From positions 1-6,679 of the forward strand of contig DAOVAE010000069.1 of NCBI GenBank assembly GCA_030671225.1: a DNA stretch of 6,679 bases, written 5' to 3'. The translations under genes and the position numbers were made by a program. Positions 1-4,987 of the stretch are shown one piece after another. Position 1 is the first letter of the stretch. Every line of letters begins with the position of its first letter. The notes beneath the pieces are model-generated. The model was not told the origin of the DNA, ran no database searches, and was given only the letters and a program-made list of their open reading frames with translations. Source of the DNA: Desulfobacteraceae bacterium. GTDB lineage: Bacteria > Desulfobacterota > Desulfobacteria > Desulfobacterales > UBA11574.

Positions 1-273
1 CTCGCTGTTGCCGGCAAGTTTTACTATGGGACCGGCGACTTTATTCATTATCCCCGTTTTATCAAGGCCTGCGCCAATAATAATGACAGCCATGATAGAG
101 ACTACCGCGTTACTGCTTAATCCTACAAAAGCTTCTTTAGGTGATACCAGACCGATGGTAGGGAGCAAAACCATCATGATAATTCCCACAACATCGACTC
201 TTACCCATTCAAAAACAAATAAAACAACTGCAAAAGTCAGCACAATCATTGTCAAGATCATCTCAGGTGTCAT
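1..273 (-). CDS. SLC13/DASS-family permease, N-terminal part (cut by window edge)
   Basis: Ninety-one N-terminal residues of an integral membrane transporter that continues past the left edge. The start ATG is at 273-271, preceded by an AAAGGGA ribosome binding site nine bases upstream. The protein opens with a hydrophobic helix (about residues 5-21), then a short charged turn (E-W-V-R-V-D), a second helix (about 28-43), the segment G-L-V-S-P-K-E-A-F-V-G-L-S-S-N-A-V and a third helix ending I-I-G-A-G-L-D-K-T-G-I. This order matches the start of SLC13 / divalent anion-sodium symporter proteins (CitT/ArsB superfamily), in which the motif 'GLvSpeEAfsGFsnpAV' is typical. Family members import sulfate, dicarboxylates or other anions with sodium; the substrate cannot be read from this piece. 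It lies 161 bases downstream of a 29-aa membrane protein on the same strand and may share its transcript. An SLC13 permease with internal TrkA-C domains is possible but lies outside the window. Confidence 0.82.
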   Translation of the reverse strand, partial: MTPEMILTMIVLTFAVVLFVFEWVRVDVVGIIMMVLLPTIGLVSPKEAFVGLSSNAVVSIMAVIIIGAGLDKTGIMNKVAGPIVKLAGNSE

Positions 274-306
274 ATCCGGACATCCCTTTCTGATTCTTTT
301 AAAAAG

Positions 307-338
307 TTAATTCTTTGAAATAGTTTAGTTCTTTGAAA
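307..338. repeat. Short tandem direct repeat, 18-bp period
   Basis: TTAATTCTTTGAAA (307-320) is repeated as TTAGTTCTTTGAAA (325-338), 13 of 14 bases identical, with starts 18 bp apart. It lies in the leader between the 29-aa ORF and the permease gene. It could be a pair of protein-binding half-sites or simply AT-rich duplication; nothing else supports a function. Confidence 0.4.
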
Positions 339-434
339 CAAGTCGATTTCAATAAAACTGAAGCGGTAATATTTTCAAAAAGCTACAGTGTTACAATTCT
401 TTATTATTAAGTCCTTTGGTTATCATTAGTATAG

Positions 435-524
435 TCATTTCTTTTTATTCTCTTTTCTGAACTTGAAGCATAGCCATAAAGTAAAGCCAACCATTACCAG
501 CCCAAAAATGAAACGTGTATCCAT
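435..524 (-). CDS. 29-aa single-span membrane microprotein
   Basis: A short ORF of 29 codons plus TGA. It is preceded by an almost perfect ribosome binding site, AAGGAGG, five bases from the ATG (524-522). The product has a short polar start (M-D-T-R), one hydrophobic stretch of about 17 residues (F-I-F-G-L-V-M-V-G-F-T-L-W-L-C-F) and a strongly basic tail (K-F-R-K-E-N-K-K-K). By the positive-inside rule this predicts one inner-membrane helix with a cytoplasmic C terminus. It sits directly upstream of the SLC13-type permease on the same strand, so a role as an accessory subunit is reasonable by analogy with small proteins encoded beside other sodium symporters. No family was recognised. The ribosome binding site, the amphipathic layout and the gene order all argue against a chance ORF. 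Confidence 0.68.
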   Translation of the reverse strand: MDTRFIFGLVMVGFTLWLCFKFRKENKKK

Positions 525-581
525 TTTTTCCTCCTTATTAATTTTCTATAAACAGTTATTCAATGCATAAAATTAAATTTT

Positions 582-594
582 TTGCAATATGAAA
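582..594. promoter_or_regulatory. Half-conserved TTGCA-N3-TGcaa dyad upstream of microprotein gene
   Basis: TTGCAATATGAAA matches the left arm and spacer of the dyad at 2205-2217 (TTGCAATATGCAA) but has a weak right arm. It lies 58-70 bases ahead of the start of the 29-aa ORF, where a regulator of that gene could bind. A single half-conserved copy in AT-rich DNA is weak evidence on its own. Confidence 0.25.
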
Positions 595-605
595 AAGATT
601 TTTAC

Positions 606-656
606 AAAAAAAAAGCAGAAGATCGAAATTTTTAATAAAACCCGAATCTTCTGCTT
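606..656 (-). terminator. Rho-independent terminator of the stress-protein operon
   Basis: Read on the minus strand, AAGCAGAAGAT (656-646) and its exact complement ATCTTCTGCTT (623-613) form an 11-bp stem with a 22-base loop. The stem runs directly into a tract of nine T residues (614-606). It begins 73 bases after the stop codon of the 185-aa gene. It should separate that operon from the microprotein and permease genes further left, fully or as a partial stop. The loop is longer than typical, which lowers predicted efficiency. Confidence 0.8.
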
Positions 657-728
657 CGTCAGTTGCTTGTGATGTTTCAGATTTGCACAATGGAGTAATG
701 ACGGATGACAAATGGCCAATGACTTTTT

Positions 729-1286
729 TTATACCATTGAATAAACGTATAGATTTTGACGCAATCTTTCGCCTTCCTCAATTCTGCTTTCAACACGATC
801 TTCTACTGATTCAGAAACCACAAAAGCTATGTCTCTATACTCTTTTGTGATGACATCCAGGGCTTGATCCTGTTCACTGAACATTATGACGTGATCAAAA
901 GGAATCCCCTTTTCAGCAGCGGCTTCCTGAAATAGGCCGGCATTTTTTTCAGACATGCTCTTAAATTCTTCACAAACCTGATTTCGTGAAGATGAAAACA
1001 GTTTGAATGTTTCGCAGGACAAAGGAGCGGTATTTAAGGCCAGAATTTCATAAGACATCCGCTGCGCCATATCCAGAGCATAGTCTATTATTTCTTTGGA
1101 AAAAGTGCTTTCCCTTCCCAAAACCAGCAGCTTTGTGGGTACTTGTTCTTCCCTTTGCTCTGCCATTGTCTCCATTGCATATTCGGTCTCGCCTGCTTCA
1201 GCAAAGGTAATCGCCTCCTGATACTTGTCCATTTTTTCGCCTGTTCTGCTCAATTTTTGCTTTATTCTTCCAAAAATGCCTGCCAT
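729..1286 (-). CDS. Degenerate universal-stress-like protein with N-terminal TFAEAGE motif
   Basis: The product has 185 residues, with an AGGAGGG ribosome binding site (1300-1294) ahead of the ATG. Residues 1-20 are basic. Residues 25-43 carry the motif A-I-T-F-A-E-A-G-E-T-E-Y-A-M-E-T-M-A-E, shared with the two genes upstream. From residue 52 a UspA-type alpha/beta pattern follows: strand K-L-L-V-L-G, helix I-I-D-Y-A-L-D-M-A-Q-R, strand E-I-L-A-L-N, a long linker with two cysteines, then G-I-P-F-D-H-V-I-M-F and the strand D-I-A-F-V-V-S-E-S. The ATP-binding signature of classical UspA proteins (G-x2-G-x9-G-S/T) is missing and the C terminus ends in a short strand N-L-Y-V-Y, so nucleotide binding is unlikely. 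It is the last gene before a terminator and lies 45 bases after the 168-aa gene, probably in one transcript. The role is unknown beyond a probable cytosolic stress or regulatory protein. Confidence 0.72.
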   Translation of the reverse strand: MAGIFGRIKQKLSRTGEKMDKYQEAITFAEAGETEYAMETMAEQREEQVPTKLLVLGRESTFSKEIIDYALDMAQRMSYEILALNTAPLSCETFKLFSSSRNQVCEEFKSMSEKNAGLFQEAAAEKGIPFDHVIMFSEQDQALDVITKEYRDIAFVVSESVEDRVESRIEEGERLRQNLYVYSMV

Positions 1287-1331
1287 TGTTTTACCCTCCT
1301 ATTATAAATTATAATTTGTTTTTTTCTGTTA

Positions 1332-1838
1332 TTATGATGCGTTAACAACTACCAGCGGGACAGAAAGTTTTTGCTTTATTTTTGCAGGTACTGTATTTTT
1401 CTTTTTAATCCCCGCTATACTTGCACTTTGAGCCGCAAAATCATAAATTGTCAGCACAACATCCCGATTGTAATTGACATAATCAATAATCTCTTTTTCA
1501 GGATTGCCCGATTTAATTGAAAAGTGGCATTGAACGCCTGCTTTTTCCGATTCCGGCAAAAGGCGGTTGATATTCTCTGAGGCCTCAGCCATTATATCTA
1601 TTGCGGTTTCATGTTCGCCGGCTTCGGCAAATGTAGCTGCCACCATGGATCCTTCGATGTATGTCCTGGCAAGATCGGCCTGTTGTCGAATTTTTTTGAT
1701 GTATTTGCTGTAATTTCCCGGCCTGATAATCTGAAAAACATTTAACTCTGCCTTGATCCTTTTGCAAAGCTCCACTGCATAGCTGAATACATTTCGGTCA
1801 GGATTAATACCATCAATGGCTAATAAAACTTTTTTCAT
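1332..1838 (-). CDS. Universal stress protein family protein with internal TFAEAGE motif
   Basis: A protein of 168 residues; the ATG at 1838 follows the ribosome binding site AAAGGGG. The start M-K-K-V-L-L-A-I-D-G is the canonical first strand of UspA-fold proteins with its conserved Asp, followed by helix V-F-S-Y-A-V-E-L-C-K-R-I and strand E-L-N-V-F-Q-I-I. Residues 68-86, A-T-F-A-E-A-G-E-H-E-T-A-I-D-I-M-A-E-A, form the motif shared with the flanking genes and fall in the linker between strand 2 and strand 3. The second half continues as in UspA: C-H-F-S-I-K-S-G-N-P-E-K-E-I-I-D-Y, strand D-V-V-L-T-I-Y and final strand S-V-P-L-V-V-V. The glycine-rich ATP loop is degenerate (A-G-I-K-K-K-N-T-V-P), so this is probably not an ATP-binding member. 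It is the middle gene of a three-gene set, 36 bases after the small ORF. Confidence 0.8.
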   Translation of the reverse strand: MKKVLLAIDGINPDRNVFSYAVELCKRIKAELNVFQIIRPGNYSKYIKKIRQQADLARTYIEGSMVAATFAEAGEHETAIDIMAEASENINRLLPESEKAGVQCHFSIKSGNPEKEIIDYVNYNRDVVLTIYDFAAQSASIAGIKKKNTVPAKIKQKLSVPLVVVNAS

Positions 1839-1874
1839 TTTTATCCCCTTTTGCAGTCGAATAGACCAACGCTG

Positions 1875-2051
1875 CTAAATGCGCATATCCTGTCGGGTTT
1901 CTTCCCTGCGCTGGATACGAACATCTGTGCGTTTCCGGCTTCTTTTTTCCGGTTTATCATGCAGTATCTCCAGAGCGGTATCATGCTCTCCGGCTTCCGC
2001 AAAAGTTATAGCCGCCATCAATCTGTCGAATGTCTCTTTAAATTTAAACAT
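1875..2051 (-). CDS. 58-aa small protein carrying the TFAEAGE motif, first gene of the stress operon
   Basis: The ATG at 2051 is preceded by a strong AAAGGAGG ribosome binding site nine bases upstream, and the ORF ends in TAG at 1877-1875. The 58-residue product begins M-F-K-F-K-E-T-F-D-R-L-M-A-A and contains A-I-T-F-A-E-A-G-E-H-D-T-A-L-E-I-L at residues 14-30. That segment is nearly the same as the motifs in the 168-aa and 185-aa proteins downstream. The rest (31-58) is highly basic and polar, rich in K, R, E and D, without a hydrophobic segment, so it is soluble and perhaps partly disordered or nucleic-acid binding. It is the first gene after the sigma-54 promoter and 36 bases before the next gene. 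No known family was recognised. The conserved motif shared with neighbours, the ribosome binding site and the operon position make it a real gene. Confidence 0.78.
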   Translation of the reverse strand: MFKFKETFDRLMAAITFAEAGEHDTALEILHDKPEKRSRKRTDVRIQRREETRQDMRI

Positions 2052-2106
2052 GTCTGAATTCCTCCTTTAAGCGATATATTTTTTCTTGTCTTTGACTATG
2101 TAACAT

Positions 2107-2122
2107 AGCAACTCCCGTGCCA
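2107..2122 (-). promoter_or_regulatory. Sigma-54 (RpoN) -24/-12 promoter for the stress-protein operon
   Basis: On the minus strand the sequence TGGCACGGGAGTTGCT (2122-2107) matches the sigma-54 consensus TGGCACG-N4-TTGCW at every specified base, with the required ten bases between GG and GC. Initiation about 12 bases further on would fall near 2096 and give a leader of about 45 bases ending in the AAAGGAGG site of the 58-aa gene. Sigma-54 promoters need an AAA+ enhancer-binding activator bound upstream. The dyads at 2204-2305 lie about 110-210 bases upstream of this start, the usual distance for such sites. Confidence 0.85.
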
Positions 2123-2203
2123 AAGATATTAAAATAGGGATATCATATTAATATCATTAATATTGTTATGAAGTTGGAGATGATGATGAAGCTAGAGGCA
2201 ATC

Positions 2204-2305
2204 GTTGCAATATGCAATGCTTTCTAAGGCTATGGCAATATTCAAAATAATATAGACATGTTATGCCATATTGCAAAAAAGAATCGCGATGTTGCATATT
2301 GTAAT
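2204..2305. promoter_or_regulatory. Array of three TTGCA-N3-TGCAA dyads between the stress operon and lon
   Basis: Three related imperfect dyads occur: TTGCA-ATA-TGCAA (2205-2217, perfect arms), TGCCA-TAT-TGCAA (2264-2276) and TTGCA-TAT-TGTAA (2292-2304). Their starts are 59 and 28 bp apart. They lie about 110-210 bp upstream of the predicted sigma-54 start on the minus strand and within 190 bp of the lon start on the plus strand. A second array of the same design stands at 4523-4623. They are candidate binding sites of one transcriptional regulator, possibly the enhancer-binding activator of the sigma-54 promoter; the regulator is not encoded in this window. Confidence 0.55.
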
Positions 2306-2333
2306 AGCAGGTGGCTTGCTTGATAAAAAACCA

Positions 2334-2362
2334 TTGCGTGCCTGATCTTAATCTGTTTTATA
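2334..2362 (+). promoter_or_regulatory. Possible sigma-70-type promoter of lon
   Basis: TTGCGT (2334-2339) and TTTATA (2357-2362) are spaced 17 bases apart, giving a start near 2370 and a leader of about 20 bases before the lon ATG. Both boxes are imperfect and the region is AT-rich, so this is only the best local candidate. Confidence 0.35.
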
Positions 2363-2390
2363 AAGGTAAAAATCTGAATGAGGACAAATT

Positions 2391-4394
2391 ATGCGCATAT
2401 TTAAAAAAGAAAAAGGACAAATTAAGGAACTGTCATCGGAAATAGATGAATTAAAAGAAAATGTTATTAAATCTAAGATGCCGGAACAGGTGGAAAAAGT
2501 AGCCTTTAAGGAAATAGAACGGCTCACGAAAACCAGCCCATCCAGTGCGGAATATACAATCGGCATTAACTATATCGATTATCTGGTGAGTCTTCCCTGG
2601 AATAAAATGACCGATGACAACCTTGATATTAAGAGGGCTGAATCAATTTTGAATGAAGAGCATTACGGGCTGGCTCAGATTAAAGATCGGATTCTCGAGC
2701 ATCTTGCAGTCAGAGTATTAAAGATGTCCCGCCAGCATAAAATATTGGTTGTGGATGATGAAAAAATAACACGTCAGAACCTGGAGCATGTTTTTCAAAA
2801 AGACGGCTATCAAGTCAATACCGCTCAAAACGGAACAGAAGCTTTGACTTTTCTTGAAGAAAGCGCCTTTGATGTCATTGTAACCGATCTTAAAATGGGG
2901 AAAGTCGACGGTATGGCTGTCCTGGAAAAAGCAAAGGCCATTAATCCGGCTACGGAAGTGATTATCATCACCGGATACGCCACGGTGTCAACGGCCATTG
3001 AGGCCATGAAAAAGGGGTCATACCACTACCTGACAAAACCGTTGAAGCTTGATGAAATCAGATCGACTATCCGGAAAGCATTGTTCAAGAAAATGGTCCG
3101 GCTGGAACCCAAAGGCCCTGTTCTTTGTTTTGCCGGACCACCCGGTACCGGGAAAACTTCTCTGGGGATGTCGGTAGCCCGGAGTCTTGAGCGAAAATTC
3201 GTACGCATGTCTTTGGCCGGGATGAAGGATGAATCTGAAATAAGGGGACATCGTAAAAGCTATGTTGGTGCTTTACCCGGCAGAATAATCCAGGAAATTC
3301 GCCGTGCTGAAACGAAGAACCCTGTTATTATGCTCGATGAGATCGACAAAATCGGTCGTGATTTCAAAGGAGACCCTGCCGCTGCGTTACTGGAAGTTCT
3401 TGATCCTGAACAGAATGCCAATTTTGTTGATCATTATCTGGATGTTCCCTTTGATTTGTCACGTGTTATGTTTATCGCCACAGCAAACGCTCTTGATCTG
3501 ATTCCCGGCCCGCTTCTGGACCGGCTGGAGGTTATTACCCTTTTGGGGTATACTGAAGAAGAAAAAGAAAAAATTGCCTCTGACTATCTAATACCGAAAG
3601 AAATAGAGGAAGCCGGGCTTTCGGACAATGCGCCTGTTTTTACTTCAGAGGCAATCCATAAAATCATCAGAGAATACACAAGAGAAGCAGGACTGAGAAA
3701 TCTTAAACGCCAAATATCTTCCATTTGCCGCAAAATTGTCCGGGAACTATTACGCGATAAAAATAAAAATGAGCCGCAAATGATAACTCCCGAAATGGTG
3801 GAGAGCCTGCTGGGTCCCAGGAAATTTTATTTTGAAGTGTCTGAAGCCAAAGAAAGAGTAGGTGTGACAACCGGTTTGGCATGGACTGAAGCGGGCGGGC
3901 AGATTATTTTCATCGAAGCTGCTAAGATGCGAGGAAAAGGGAATCTTATCTTAACAGGTTCTTTGGGTGATGTGATGAAAGAATCTGCTCAGGCGGCAAT
4001 GAGCTATATCCGCAGTCATGCAAGTTCATTAAATATTTCTGACAATATGTTCGAAGAGCATGATATCCATATTCATGTACCGGCAGGCGCAATTCCAAAG
4101 GATGGCCCTTCAGCCGGCCTGACCATTGCTGTTGCTCTTATCTCTTTGTTAACAAACCGTTCATGCAAAAGAAACGTGGCTCTCACAGGAGAATTGACTT
4201 TAAGCGGCAGAATTCTTCCTGTGGGGGGAGTAAAGGAAAAAGTTCTGGCAGCTCACAGAGCCGGTGTAAAATCGGTAGTATTTCCAGCCAAAAACGAGGC
4301 CGACATCAAAGATATTTCTGAAGATATTAAAAAGGATCTTGATATCATCAAAATAGATGAATTAGAGGAGATAGTTGATCTGGTTTTGAATTAG
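2391..4394 (+). CDS. lon: Lon-family ATP-dependent protease with inserted response-regulator receiver domain
   Basis: A protein of 667 residues; the start ATG follows GAGGA by six bases, and an in-frame TGA at 2379-2381 rules out a longer N terminus. Residues 1-115 match the helical neck of Lon (K-M-P-E-Q, P-S-S-A-E-Y, S-L-P-W, H-Y-G-L, L-A-V-R). The roughly 200-residue N-terminal substrate-binding domain of normal Lon (about 780 aa) is absent. Residues 117-234 are an intact NtrC-type receiver: acidic pair D122-D123, phospho-acceptor D166, T194 and K216. Lon then resumes: Walker A G-P-P-G-T-G-K-T (K255), Walker B L-D-E-I-D (D316, E317), sensor-1 N366, Arg finger R378, sensor-2 R436, and the protease domain with catalytic S574 (K-D-G-P-S-A-G) and K617. 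It should be an active cytosolic ATP-dependent serine-lysine protease whose ATPase or gating could respond to phosphorylation. No histidine kinase lies nearby. It is flanked on both sides by the dyad arrays. The Lon identity is certain; receiver control is inference. Confidence 0.95.
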   Translation: MRIFKKEKGQIKELSSEIDELKENVIKSKMPEQVEKVAFKEIERLTKTSPSSAEYTIGINYIDYLVSLPWNKMTDDNLDIKRAESILNEEHYGLAQIKDRILEHLAVRVLKMSRQHKILVVDDEKITRQNLEHVFQKDGYQVNTAQNGTEALTFLEESAFDVIVTDLKMGKVDGMAVLEKAKAINPATEVIIITGYATVSTAIEAMKKGSYHYLTKPLKLDEIRSTIRKALFKKMVRLEPKGPVLCFAGPPGTGKTSLGMSVARSLERKFVRMSLAGMKDESEIRGHRKSYVGALPGRIIQEIRRAETKNPVIMLDEIDKIGRDFKGDPAAALLEVLDPEQNANFVDHYLDVPFDLSRVMFIATANALDLIPGPLLDRLEVITLLGYTEEEKEKIASDYLIPKEIEEAGLSDNAPVFTSEAIHKIIREYTREAGLRNLKRQISSICRKIVRELLRDKNKNEPQMITPEMVESLLGPRKFYFEVSEAKERVGVTTGLAWTEAGGQIIFIEAAKMRGKGNLILTGSLGDVMKESAQAAMSYIRSHASSLNISDNMFEEHDIHIHVPAGAIPKDGPSAGLTIAVALISLLTNRSCKRNVALTGELTLSGRILPVGGVKEKVLAAHRAGVKSVVFPAKNEADIKDISEDIKKDLDIIKIDELEEIVDLVLN

Positions 4395-4522
4395 AAAAAC
4401 AGAAATCTCCGTAATAATTGTGCCCTTGTTGCTTTGCATTTTCTGCAAATTCGATGCTTGAAAGATTCAGGTAGAAAAATTATTTTTTTGAATACCAAGT
4501 AAAAGTAACCATGAATGGAAAC

Positions 4523-4623
4523 GTTGCATTATACAACACAGCAAAGGGGGTAATAAAAGGTCCAACAATATATAACTGTTATAACTTATTACAAAAAAGA
4601 ATACCGGTGTTGCATATTATAAC
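4523..4623. promoter_or_regulatory. Second array of three TTGCA-N3-TGCAA-type dyads
   Basis: GTTGCA-TTA-TACAAC (4523-4537), a weak TAACT-TAT-TACAA (4582-4594) and GTTGCA-TAT-TATAAC (4609-4623) repeat the layout of the array at 2204-2305, with starts 58 and 28 bp apart. From 4578 to 4623 the sequence matches 2260-2305 at about 37 of 46 positions, including an identical ACAAAAAAGAAT-like core apart from one base. The array lies 365-465 bp upstream of the permease start, in a position to serve as distant activator sites for that operon. Confidence 0.55.
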
Positions 4624-4810
4624 GAAACGTTTATAAAATTCGTATTATCAGCCTATGCCAAGGCTTCTTGTTGAGGAAGAAAACACCTAATATTCTTAGA
4701 CAAATTATATGATTGCCCTTTGATAATTCATGCATGTTTTTTATTGACATTATACTGGATGTTCTATAGCTTGCGATCTTTACTTTAATGGCATATGAAT
4801 TTCTTTTTTG

Positions 4811-4890
4811 GACACAGATGAACACAGATTATCAAAATACCTGCCCGCTCGTGCTTCGTATGGCAGGCGGATCTGCGAAAATCTGTGGTC
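4811..4890. repeat. Palindromic dispersed-type repeat (nested stem)
   Basis: An 80-bp unit with twofold structure: the left outer arm ACACAGATGAACACAGAT (4812-4829) pairs imperfectly with ATCTGCGAAAATCTGTGG (4871-4888), and an inner perfect CCTGCC (4840-4845) / GGCAGG (4862-4867) pair closes a GC-rich loop. Base composition of the core is clearly richer in G+C than the surrounding DNA. The ACACAGATxAACACAGAT / ATCTGxGxAAATCTGTG pattern is, from memory, a repetitive intergenic motif in many bacterial genomes. It lies within 100-180 bases of the permease start and could fold in its leader RNA if transcription begins upstream. Confidence 0.6.
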
Positions 4891-4987
4891 TATTTAAATT
4901 AAAGTCGGTTAATTTTGCATAAATTATCATTTACATCAGGCTTCTGCCATGAGAACAAAATACAAAGTCTGATTTTAGGAGGAAGAA

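Larger units (their letters stand above)
4395..4987. other. 593-base gap between lon and the permease operon
   Basis: No convincing gene is seen here. The stretch holds a small hairpin TTTGCA-N5-TGCAAA just after lon (4433-4449), the second dyad array (4523-4623), a palindromic repeat (4811-4890) and the leader of the permease gene. A TTGACA at 4744-4749 is followed 15 bases later by TATAGC, a poor sigma-70 candidate. TGGATGTTCTATAGCT at 4756-4771 has the GG-N10-GC spacing of a sigma-54 promoter but deviates at several bases. No GC-rich stem with a T-run is found after lon, so where its transcript ends is unclear. Confidence 0.6.

Noticed and set aside
8..310. 100-residue plus-strand ORF
   Set aside because: It is the antisense of the SLC13-type permease start, which has the better ribosome binding site and recognisable helices.
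1851..2070. Two overlapping plus-strand ORFs of 63-68 residues
   Set aside because: Both lie opposite the 58-aa minus-strand gene, which has AAAGGAGG and the shared motif; the plus ORFs have neither.
2168..2227. 19-residue plus-strand ORF starting M-K-L-E-M-M-M
   Set aside because: There is no ribosome binding site and it overlaps the first dyad; likely chance.
2735..3095. Receiver segment in Lon as a sign of frameshift or two fused genes
   Set aside because: The reading frame is continuous and both Lon halves resume with conserved sequence and no loss, so this is a true insertion rather than an end-to-end fusion.
2825..3251. Minus-strand ORFs inside the Lon gene
   Set aside because: They are shadows of a long, clearly conserved coding frame.
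4433..4449. TTTGCA-N5-TGCAAA hairpin after lon as a terminator
   Set aside because: The stem is only six pairs and AT-rich, and no T-run follows.
4631..4825. 64-residue minus-strand ORF in the gap after lon
   Set aside because: It has no convincing ribosome binding site, no recognisable domain, and runs into the palindromic repeat.
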